Positions 6,601-10,503 of a DNA stretch of 10,503 nucleotides are shown here, in pieces. A program made the position numbers and the translations under genes. The notes beneath the pieces are model-generated. The model was not told the DNA's origin. It saw only the letters and a list, made by a program, of their open reading frames with translations, and did no database searches. The stretch spans positions 1 to 10,503 of the forward strand of contig JANRCF010000055.1 in the NCBI GenBank assembly GCA_030727085.1. The letters are read 5' to 3'. The DNA comes from Alphaproteobacteria bacterium (GTDB taxonomy: Bacteria > Pseudomonadota > Alphaproteobacteria > Paracaedibacterales > CAIOTO01). How positions within the stretch are numbered: position 1 is the first letter of the stretch; each line of letters opens with the position of its first letter.

Positions 6601-9550
6601 CTTTTTCTTCGTGAATAACGCGTGTAATTTGTGATCCCATCACGGTTTGTAAGACATTCTTTTTCTCATCATCTGTTGCTTGCCTGGAGGAAACCTGTCC
6701 AAGGATCCCTAGAATGTTTGTTGACTCGGTTAATACACTGTTTTGAAGGATTGGGTGCGTGGTCGCTTTTTCTGTAGAAAGACCATTAAAGGCTACTTCG
6801 CGTTTTGCACTGCTTTGCAATAATTCGGTTATGCCGCCTGGTTGACTGTTAGGAGCCGTGAATGTCTGGAAAGATACTTTTTGCTGAATTCTTTCAGGTA
6901 ATGGAACCGGAGGAAGCTCACGTGGCTTGAGGAATTTATACGGCGTAAATCCTTCATCATGGTCATCCAATACTTCTCTTAACCATAGCATGAACATGTC
7001 ACGTGATAATCCGTATGTTCTCTGACAAATACTTCTGCTAATGATTCCAAAATCAGTATCAAACGAGGGGACATAAAAACTTAAGGAATCAAGAATGTCC
7101 ATTCCATCTGTGGTTATTTTTTCAACTATGTTTTGGGTAATCTTGGATGTGAGTCTCAGTATATTAAAGTGATAGTAGAGTTTATCGGTTGTGGGCAAAA
7201 CGGGCAATGTTTTTTGAAAATCAATAGCGTCTTGTTTCTCTTTGCTGTGTATAATTCGGGTGATGTCAGTGCCTATGACTGACTGCCACTGACTTTTCAA
7301 CTCTTCTTTTGTAGCAAAACGTGTTTGGCTAACACGATTATAATCCGAAAGATGGTCATTTATGCTTTTGGATTTTTCATAAACAGCTTCTTCAAGGATT
7401 GGCTTTTTAACGGGAGTCGCCGTTGGAATCGCATTAAATGCTGTTTTTCGAATAGAATGGTCTTCGCGTAGCTGAGCTTTGTAAGAAGTATCTTTTTCTT
7501 GAAAAGGATTCAGTTCAAGGTTTACTTCCGGCACAATATCGCCATCATACTCAGTATCACCAATCGTAATGCGTGCGCCACTTTGCAAAAGAAGCTTAGC
7601 GCCTTTATCCCCTTTTAACACATCAATATGATAATGCCCTTTCCCAAGAGACAATGATCCTTTGATGACAAGTTCTTTTGTTTTGAAATCCCCTGACTTT
7701 AATGCGACATCTCCATCAATGTGTATGCACTTATACTCGGCTGAAGTAGGTTTGAAATAATTAACTGCCAGTTTCCCTTCTAGAGTAGGTGATTCTGACA
7801 TCAACGAAAGCTGGTCGATCGTGGCGTCACCGCCTTTGTTGTCAAGGTGGTCTATACGGTACTCGCCATCTAACAGTTCCATCTTTTTTGTGTTACGGAT
7901 CGTTTTTGCCTTAAAACCACCGCGTTGAACGGTAAATCCACCTGCATTGATGAGTTGATCAATCCGTCCAGTGGCGGTGGCGAGCGTCATATCACCTGCA
8001 TTTTCGATCTGATCTGTATCAAATAGCGATTCACGTACCACATCAATCGTGCCGCCAAATTCATTGGTAAAAGCTTTTCCGTGTTGATCCCACGATGTTG
8101 CCGTGATGTGATCTCTGTTAATAAAAGTGTCACGTGCATTCGAAAAGCGCTCTGTGACAAGATCCCCTTCATTAATGGCAGAGGTCTTTAATTCCGTCGA
8201 TGCAGAAAATGTCAGTGATTTTGTTCTAAGAACAATCTTTTCATGATTGTGAAACGTCGCGACTTGGTCGCCAAAAGAAAGATCAAGGGAAGAACTATCA
8301 ATTTCGTGCTCGTTCTCAAAAGCAGCATTATTAATAACGATTGCTTTCCCACTTAACGTACCACTTTGATGAAAGGTCGATTCTCCATGCGTTCTTAAGA
8401 TTTCATCCGCCTGAATTGTTCCGTTGTTGTTAAAATCACCTGCAAGATCAAGCATGAGCTGTTCGACATGCAAAACGCCTGTGTTAACAGCAACTTGATC
8501 TCTGCTTCCTACGATAAGGTGGCCACTTCCGTGTATGTTCCCTTTATTTATAAATTGTCGAATATGAAGGGTGTCAAAGCCTTCCCCTACACTCAGGTTG
8601 CCTTCATTAAATAATTCTCTCAGTGTGCCTTGCAATTTTTGATGACATTCAAAGATACTTTTCTCGGTTTCGTTCGATAAAATATCATCCACGAAGATAA
8701 CATCTCTTTCGAACATCATTTTTCCAGTGTTTGAAACGGGTTCTAATAAACCAAAAGTCGTTTCTTCTCGTACTGTGAGTGTGTCTTCATTTGAAAAGCC
8801 TATGCTGTGAGAGGATGCAGTCGAGTCATTGGAATCAAGCGAAGGGGCAGGGGATGATGCGCGCGAAGCCTCAGGTGATGTTAGCGTGGATATATCTTGT
8901 ATGGGGGAATCAAACGAAAGCCTTCCAACGGATAAAAAGTTTGTATTTACAAACGTACCTTGAATACGAAGAAGCAGAGATTCAATGACTTGTTTGCCGC
9001 GCTGAATAACATCTTTTCCGCTCACCATGAGATGTTCATACGGTAAATCACCGTCGAGAATGGTGGATCCGTGATGGTTAGAGAGTTCAATAGGAGTGGA
9101 GGGTGAATGAAGAGAAAAATCTCGTTTTGAAACAACAAGATCGCCCGAAATATTTTCGCGGTAACAGTCAAGGCCATCAAATGTCCATGAAAGTCCATCG
9201 TCAATGGTTGTTGGAGTTATATCGTCCGATTCACAAAAAGCTTTTTCAAAGAGAAGTTCCGGATGTTTTAAGCTTTTGCCAATTGGGATAATCAAAGTAG
9301 GTGCTTTGGCTGAAAGCACGTGCGTATCGTGTGCATTACTTTTTGATAATGGATACCCTTCTATTTTTTGGGCGCCCACAGAAAAATGTGCATAGTGAAA
9401 GCCATCACGACTTTCGATGTGAGCAGGGTCTGCGCCAGCTCGTGTGAAATCGGCAAACGCAATGGTTTGGAATAACGTTGTCCACAGAAAGCAGGTTAGT
9501 AAGAAGGAACTAAATAAACGACGGATAAGTGGAAAAATAACAGCGCACAT
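668..9550 (-). CDS. Giant secreted FHA/CdiA-like polymorphic toxin with DUF637 and C-terminal WHH nuclease
   Basis: About 2960 uninterrupted codons, numbered here from the ATG at 9550. That start has GGAG nine bases upstream and leads straight into a signal peptide (residues 1-33, ending TIAFA before D34). An in-frame ATG at 9565 would add only MEYFV and has no good ribosome binding site. Domains: Ser-rich linker (~227-255); filamentous-haemagglutinin-like beta-helix repeats with recurring N.G.I turns (~190-695); two homologous ~160-residue domains of unknown family (704-869 and 920-1076); further beta-helix to ~2010, including an LFGGTTTTHSSSAS segment like that in FHA-type repeats; a Gly/Ala-rich hydrophobic stretch (~2034-2095) leading into DUF637 (to ~2245); an acidic linker (GERADEEEEEENKKE, ~2311); a second hydrophobic stretch (~2427-2475); a Gly/Ser linker; and a WHH nuclease tip (2873-2960). 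Inferred role: an exported, contact-dependent nuclease toxin aimed at competing cells. No canonical two-partner-secretion domain and no VENN motif are recognisable, so the export route is open. The immunity gene follows immediately. Confidence 0.9.
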   Translation of the reverse strand: MCAVIFPLIRRLFSSFLLTCFLWTTLFQTIAFADFTRAGADPAHIESRDGFHYAHFSVGAQKIEGYPLSKSNAHDTHVLSAKAPTLIIPIGKSLKHPELLFEKAFCESDDITPTTIDDGLSWTFDGLDCYRENISGDLVVSKRDFSLHSPSTPIELSNHHGSTILDGDLPYEHLMVSGKDVIQRGKQVIESLLLRIQGTFVNTNFLSVGRLSFDSPIQDISTLTSPEASRASSPAPSLDSNDSTASSHSIGFSNEDTLTVREETTFGLLEPVSNTGKMMFERDVIFVDDILSNETEKSIFECHQKLQGTLRELFNEGNLSVGEGFDTLHIRQFINKGNIHGSGHLIVGSRDQVAVNTGVLHVEQLMLDLAGDFNNNGTIQADEILRTHGESTFHQSGTLSGKAIVINNAAFENEHEIDSSSLDLSFGDQVATFHNHEKIVLRTKSLTFSASTELKTSAINEGDLVTERFSNARDTFINRDHITATSWDQHGKAFTNEFGGTIDVVRESLFDTDQIENAGDMTLATATGRIDQLINAGGFTVQRGGFKAKTIRNTKKMELLDGEYRIDHLDNKGGDATIDQLSLMSESPTLEGKLAVNYFKPTSAEYKCIHIDGDVALKSGDFKTKELVIKGSLSLGKGHYHIDVLKGDKGAKLLLQSGARITIGDTEYDGDIVPEVNLELNPFQEKDTSYKAQLREDHSIRKTAFNAIPTATPVKKPILEEAVYEKSKSINDHLSDYNRVSQTRFATKEELKSQWQSVIGTDITRIIHSKEKQDAIDFQKTLPVLPTTDKLYYHFNILRLTSKITQNIVEKITTDGMDILDSLSFYVPSFDTDFGIISRSICQRTYGLSRDMFMLWLREVLDDHDEGFTPYKFLKPRELPPVPLPERIQQKVSFQTFTAPNSQPGGITELLQSSAKREVAFNGLSTEKATTHPILQNSVLTESTNILGILGQVSSRQATDDEKKNVLQTVMGSQITRVIHEEKEQQAIDLETHLPTVEKSHWSYRHFEILRLTAKLSRTLVQQVAGHGYDALSYVTTLIPDFELDTDTLCTYSGIKRDMFMLWFKEILEQHEEGFTYSTRASLTFLSKGSSRGGIIRTGKHVFLKASPTSPPEWAATFLKKHKNTLKIDAKSGLTLETDTFLNPHELDLPYPLYLTGKFINHGILRTKGIVHTGTSFQNGVDNEHMGTIECDGAFWVDIRLPFDNRFGMIEGTDDGWIRSQKEILNGYFIEYTKPIETRFDHCVHARTGNPYIEYRKRRNGAKIMANGKLTFVSPRAFNNDFGLVYGFYEDPKTHVNLKRKFGLTAPVGVSITTPQTISNKSGLIVSGSHIQLNAQRLDNSIGDQRDSGHIAYSPAQTRFGINCNFVSKIYYESYSAQIATPDGNIYLNVAEGINRGSKILSPHGVYINGNKFKEEDTFPSYFKYEKVPEYVCLTLPGCKQMPYHNEYDHIFYGAFQSGNVVDIQTDLFSMSGDANTPIFKLNSAYFDARGIYYHVDQRTGGVFFSVTDHARNKVLEGNPLYAQTTHGVHLSIKDDRRPHLYDPEFCTSLTQHSRANYFVSPAAFEHIGQDMFSDLLGRLHYKGLAGRQLNTYLMRNGTKRIQQLLASGIDPSDQVAVQNHFLSSIDGAIFCREREYEDGRVFNDTIMYLSPAMAKELVQGAVVQATHIDIQNEHHMTMTNGAKLVVDKQGEGLDPSLLDTDCPAPDPLEPRLNVSTGSLFGEAAGYIAPKDTPVTLTVKGDVVFIPKIKRRMTSNGYVEEIEMSEFKGGDIFINAEGVLDVTAIAMDAENTIRLSAKQIIDRQALLYWQSHSIMQTDDGSISIHSQGSNAAVSRYIAREHIVLESDSSIDVFGTFFKSKLIQLLAEDDVRVHDVHDTVETSISQISEDDGLFGGTTTTHSSSASSTSKRAVFDGKLQVVTLKGNVDFRNIDARNGIDVIAPNGVVRFLLGENTSQSSFQEQSKDVLWQSLSYEMCNDKTYSQSRIQGIIHILSKETVVQDVQGQTAEFLARIEQDGGKITREFLAEVHERMADEKGGPTATFAIIIAIAASVCTAGAGGVVSGALVSNGVIAAGGLAATAVTTIAGAGITSLTTQAALALVTHQGDIFKAAESLTNSGTLKTVATDVAFAALLGAPSSGASIGTHVMHQMRNSVVRMGVEGAIHGKTDRKAWFKKAMIEGFASFATSNIGAMNRAATIDQVSHKIAHAFVQGMKGKLMYGNKAIAPSAIGAFVSECIAEFMMPTHGVDHLSSNQRPNYTKGQQAIVHGIAKMAPVLICAACGMDDAQIAIALQSATMALTYNHGQSVDEARKKGERADEEEEEENKKEQPKENTPALTINGEVFDAKDHADETPSARIKKSLSLTSLYLYERKLEANADYQNAQTPEEKTRALVKELRADGEMTRRSLDKTMTATKEYVINHPGEMTAIGLTTAAVVVAAPAIVAVSGGAAITSVATELTIAATLGAAAGTLRSNEHCKANNISGINAFLNNTTQTLTGAMEPFIFGGRPLRTGIAGAGLFAAGTGMNTVAPDLGTELQGIGIGLGIGSALGGAGQLYSRFTSASKGASQTITMQNAHCISAADDLIVRYPANSNMPIKPTANRNVMPVPQTQAFEATGTNGLQPLAQTLSGGSTHRAASSDINYRQIYMSSRDGTRGSGSVLGSSKSAAQTTLDSIAGKPTGGSLTLDGSGRAFHESGKLTLSGSRDSGKLHVFRQNDEGRVILSVGEKVSAEDLLQRPVSLKETTARTLEKWEKVKAARETSIQQHIDQVTGVDRASARTQLFGTDSMYEFTNQRVRLTNNRQRINAEFAGRVYKFDESYLENALSNTMKTRDISAVRQWVTDYRAQRFDVIPSRVITEIQEARLLQNKYPSGASFTGEGFIDLTPYAHKKINITLTGKSQKDIDLSNKLMGYKKTPEGMTWHHHDKTGTMLLVPKDLHDAIRHTGGVAAHKEIIGK
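671..934 (-). other. Toxin tip: WHH-type HNH/Endo VII nuclease domain
   Basis: The last ~88 residues match the WHH family of HNH/Endo VII-fold nucleases: an entry segment SGASFTGEGFIDLTPYA, a middle strand ITLTGKSQKDIDLSNKLMG, then TPEGMTWHHHDKTGTMLLVP and DLHDAIRHTGGVA. Likely metal-binding and catalytic residues are in the WHHH block (W2925, H2926-H2928, numbered from the ATG at 9550), with H2942 in DLH and H2947 in RHTGG. All signature histidines are present, so the domain looks active. The expected activity is cleavage of nucleic acid in the target cell; this rests on the family and not on any direct evidence here. Confidence 0.9.
674..677 (-). promoter_or_regulatory. Ribosome binding site of the immunity gene
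   Basis: AGGA on the minus strand, eight bases before the ATG at 665 and inside the terminal Ile-Gly-Lys codons of the toxin. It fixes the immunity start and suggests that ribosomes finishing the toxin reach the immunity start directly. Confidence 0.7.
3171..3225 (-). repeat. 55-bp direct repeat, right copy (within DUF637)
   Basis: Identical to bases 1-55. It encodes residues ~2109-2127 of the large toxin, near the start of DUF637. Sequence on the 3226 side diverges from the left copy at the DNA level while the protein remains similar, so the identical block stands out from its surroundings. Confidence 0.95.
6323..6793 (-). repeat. Second copy of a duplicated ~160-residue domain in the toxin
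   Basis: Encodes residues 920-1076 (numbered from the ATG at 9550). Landmarks shared with the first copy are AFN...HPIL at the start, QTVMGSQITRVIH, AIDLETHLP, YRHFEILRLTAKL, an FELD..LCTYSG stretch, RDMFMLWFKEIL and HEEGFT at the end. The domain looks predominantly helical and lies between two beta-helix regions. I do not recognise the family. Confidence 0.85.
6944..7441 (-). repeat. First copy of a duplicated ~160-residue domain in the toxin
   Basis: Encodes residues 704-869. It aligns along its whole length with the copy at 6323-6793: AFNAIP...KPIL, QSVIGTDITRIIH, AIDFQKTLPVLP, YYHFNILRLTSKI, RTYGLSRDMFMLWLREVL and HDEGFT. The copies are offset by 216 codons at the start and 207 at the end, so a few residues were gained or lost. 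Similarity is clear in protein and patchy in DNA, indicating an old tandem duplication. Confidence 0.85.
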
Positions 9551-9559
9551 AACAAAATA

Positions 9560-9563
9560 CTCC
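9560..9563 (-). promoter_or_regulatory. Ribosome binding site choosing the toxin start at 9550
   Basis: GGAG on the minus strand, nine bases before the ATG at 9550. The alternative ATG at 9565 overlaps this motif and is preceded only by AACACTCC, which has no Shine-Dalgarno character. The motif lies within a perfect 12-bp palindrome (9559-9570). Confidence 0.6.
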
Positions 9564-9586
9564 ATGGAGTGTTGGCGATTATTAAC

Positions 9587-9615
9587 CTAGTAAACACTTG
9601 TTATAATTTTGTCAA
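9587..9615 (-). promoter_or_regulatory. Candidate sigma-70 promoter for the toxin-immunity operon
   Basis: On the minus strand a perfect -35 box TTGACA (9615-9610) is followed after 17 bases by TACTAG (9592-9587), a weak -10 matching three of six consensus positions. The implied transcript start near 9580 gives a leader of about 30 bases to the ATG at 9550. The exact -35 supports the call; the poor -10 suggests either dependence on an activator or use of a nearby alternative such as the AT-rich TTAATAAT just downstream. Confidence 0.5.
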
Positions 9616-9656
9616 CTTTTTTATACTTAAAATTTTAGATAACAATAAATATAGAG

Positions 9657-9674
9657 CTATCATTTTCGATAGGT
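9657..9674 (+). repeat. 18-bp inverted repeat, left arm
   Basis: CTATCATTTTCGATAGGT, the exact reverse complement of 9763-9780. Allowing a 2-base indel, similarity runs on inward through TTTTTGA for about 24-26 bases. Each arm is itself a small imperfect dyad (CTATC, 6 bases, GATAG). It lies about 42 bp upstream of the -35 box of the toxin promoter. Confidence 0.9.
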
Positions 9675-9746
9675 ATTTTTGAAACAAAAAAACTAAGAAA
9701 ATGGCAGATTGATTGAGTTGATAAAAATAAGGTGCAAAAGGAGGGG

Positions 9747-9780
9747 TAAAAAACAGTCAAAAACCTATCGAAAATGATAG
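9747..9780 (-). terminator. Weak candidate terminator after the regulator gene
   Basis: Read on the minus strand, CTATC and GATAG can form a 5-bp stem with a 6-base loop, followed by GTTTTTGACTGTTTTTT. The site is about 110 bases after the regulator stop, where a terminator would be expected. The stem is short and not GC-rich, and the same sequence is the right arm of the inverted repeat, so its function is uncertain. Confidence 0.3.
9763..9780 (-). repeat. 18-bp inverted repeat, right arm
   Basis: ACCTATCGAAAATGATAG on the plus strand, the exact reverse complement of 9657-9674. The centres of the two arms are 106 bp apart, close to ten helical turns, so a protein bound at both would sit on the same DNA face. 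The 325-bp intergenic region holds, besides these arms and the promoter, no gene that I can support. Confidence 0.9.
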
Positions 9781-9890
9781 TACGTCAAATTGCAAGTATG
9801 CTGTTTTCCATTGAACAAAGAGTAAGTGAAACGAAACAAATAGTGTTAGACAGACCCATTGACTTGAGGCGTATTATGCACTGTATGGAG

Positions 9891-10503
9891 CTATCGATTT
9901 GGCAGAACAACCGTTTGTGCCCAATACCGTGTAAAGTTCTGAACATTTGTTTTAAATAGGTTAAAATCAAAAAGTTTACACATATAGCCAGAGGCGTATT
10001 TTTGATAGCAGGTGCTTATGTCATTTTTGTTCGTACTGCCTGATAGAATTATGACAGGGATATCCGATAAAGTATCATCTTGTTTTAATTCATGAAGAAT
10101 AGTTAGCCCATGAACCTTAGGCAGGTGTAGGTTTAAAAGAATGACATCAGGTCTTGATTGATGTGTTGTTTGATTACGAAGAAAGCGCAAAGACTCTGTA
10201 CCATCGTTCATGGAAGAAAGAGTGACGGGAATAGAACTGGCGTCAAATGCCTTTTTGGTAAGATATGTATCTTCTTCATTGTCATCAATGAGAAGAACTT
10301 TTAGGGGTTTTTCTGGATCTGTCCGAATGATTGTTTGTGAATTTGATTCAGTGGAGGGTGTCGAATGGGGAAATCCTTCAAAAAAGTAATTAAAATCGAC
10401 TTTCAAGATTGAGGCGATTTGATACAATAGTGTTGAGTGAATTGCTGATTGTCCGCATTTGTACTCTTGGAGTTGCTTCTCAGAAATATTAAGTCTATTT
10501 GCC
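9891..10503 (-). CDS. Xre-type HTH regulator fused to an atypical receiver domain (5' end outside window)
   Basis: Frame-open to the right edge; 203 codons are visible, ending with TAG at 9893-9891. The true start is not in the window; a TTG at 10427 is internal to the helix-turn-helix. Residues 1-45 (ANRLNISEKQLQEYKCGQ, then STLLYQIASILKVDFNYFFEGF) match the C-terminal part of a Cro/C1-type HTH of the kind common in alphaproteobacteria (YE.G..RI.a..LYQIA..L.V....FF). After a Ser/Thr-rich linker, residues ~65-203 form a response-regulator receiver of the small Rcp1-like type: KVLLIDDNEED (acidic pair at 73-74), PVIILSGS (Ser154) and YMCKLFD (Lys176). The phospho-acceptor position in ILLNLHLP is Asn124 (AAC, 10133-10131) in place of Asp, and the Pro that normally follows the conserved Lys is Leu. 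It is therefore probably not phosphorylated in the usual way. It lies upstream of the toxin in the same orientation and may control it. Confidence 0.85.
   Translation of the reverse strand, partial: ANRLNISEKQLQEYKCGQSAIHSTLLYQIASILKVDFNYFFEGFPHSTPSTESNSQTIIRTDPEKPLKVLLIDDNEEDTYLTKKAFDASSIPVTLSSMNDGTESLRFLRNQTTHQSRPDVILLNLHLPKVHGLTILHELKQDDTLSDIPVIILSGSTNKNDISTCYQKYASGYMCKLFDFNLFKTNVQNFTRYWAQTVVLPNR

Larger units (their letters stand above)
9657..9780. mobile_element. Possible 120-124-bp MITE-like element bounded by inverted repeats
   Basis: The two arms bound an AT-rich interior of 88 bases without any coding potential. If the ends are set at TCATTTTCG...CGAAAATGA, both sides are flanked by TA, as expected of IS630/Tc1-mariner-type insertion. 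The small size and long terminal repeats fit a non-autonomous element. A single copy is seen here, so this is only a hypothesis; a pair of regulator operators is the main alternative. Confidence 0.3.

Noticed and set aside
668..9550. Possible frameshift or decay in the giant gene
   Set aside because: The frame is open throughout, the signal peptide and the WHH signature histidines are intact, and the immunity gene is properly placed, so the gene looks functional.
9579..9607. Plus-strand TATAAT at 9602-9607 as a divergent promoter
   Set aside because: The box is perfect, but the -35 at 17 bases (TTATTA) is poor and no plus-strand gene follows; AT-rich intergenic DNA gives such boxes by chance.
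9736..9959. Plus-strand AAAGGAGGGG motif followed by a 61-codon frame starting at 9774
   Set aside because: The motif is about 30 bases from the ATG, too far to serve it, and half of the frame is antisense to the end of the regulator gene. The product resembles nothing I know.
1..10503. CRISPR arrays, tRNA or rRNA genes, and transposase genes
   Set aside because: No regularly spaced short repeats, cloverleaf-like segments, conserved rRNA stretches or transposase motifs were seen on either strand; the only repeats are the ones listed.

Overview
The window is dominated by one giant secreted contact-toxin gene on the minus strand, inside what looks like a polymorphic-toxin locus. The base composition (roughly 40-50% GC in most of the toxin gene, much lower at the toxin tip and immunity gene), the very large DUF637 haemagglutinin-type exoprotein and the Xre-type regulator resembling alphaproteobacterial ones suggest a low-GC alphaproteobacterium, possibly an intracellular one of the Holosporales/Rickettsiales kind. 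That placement is inference and weak; no rRNA, tRNA or housekeeping gene is present to anchor it.

Layout, in the direction of transcription (right to left). (1) 10503-9891: the 3' part of a regulator gene whose product joins an Xre/Cro-type helix-turn-helix to a receiver domain. The usual phospho-acceptor aspartate is replaced by asparagine, so it looks like a pseudo-receiver. (2) 9890-9566: a 325-bp AT-rich gap with a perfect 18-bp inverted repeat (9657-9674 and 9763-9780), a TTGACA-type promoter (9615-9587) and the translation start region of the toxin. (3) 9550-668: one uninterrupted reading frame of about 2960 codons. It encodes a signal peptide, filamentous-haemagglutinin-like beta-helix repeats, a tandem pair of an unrecognised ~160-residue domain, more beta-helix, a glycine/alanine-rich hydrophobic stretch leading into DUF637, an acidic linker, a second hydrophobic stretch, a Gly/Ser linker, and a C-terminal HNH/Endo VII-type nuclease of the WHH family. 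(4) 665-207: a SUKH (SMI1/KNR4) immunity protein starting two bases after the toxin stop, with its ribosome binding site inside the last toxin codons. (5) 203-1: the start of another gene, three bases after the immunity stop. It encodes a fresh signal peptide joined directly to the beginning of a DUF637 domain, and runs off the left edge.

The genes read as a working unit: an exported nuclease toxin aimed at neighbouring cells, a cytoplasmic immunity protein protecting the producer and its siblings, and a second, shortened, independently exported DUF637 module behind them. The first 55 bases of the window are identical to 3171-3225 inside the large gene, although flanking homologous sequence has diverged; this is what recent recombination or gene conversion between the two modules would leave. 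The upstream regulator and the inverted repeats are the candidates for control of the locus, but that link is inferred from position only.
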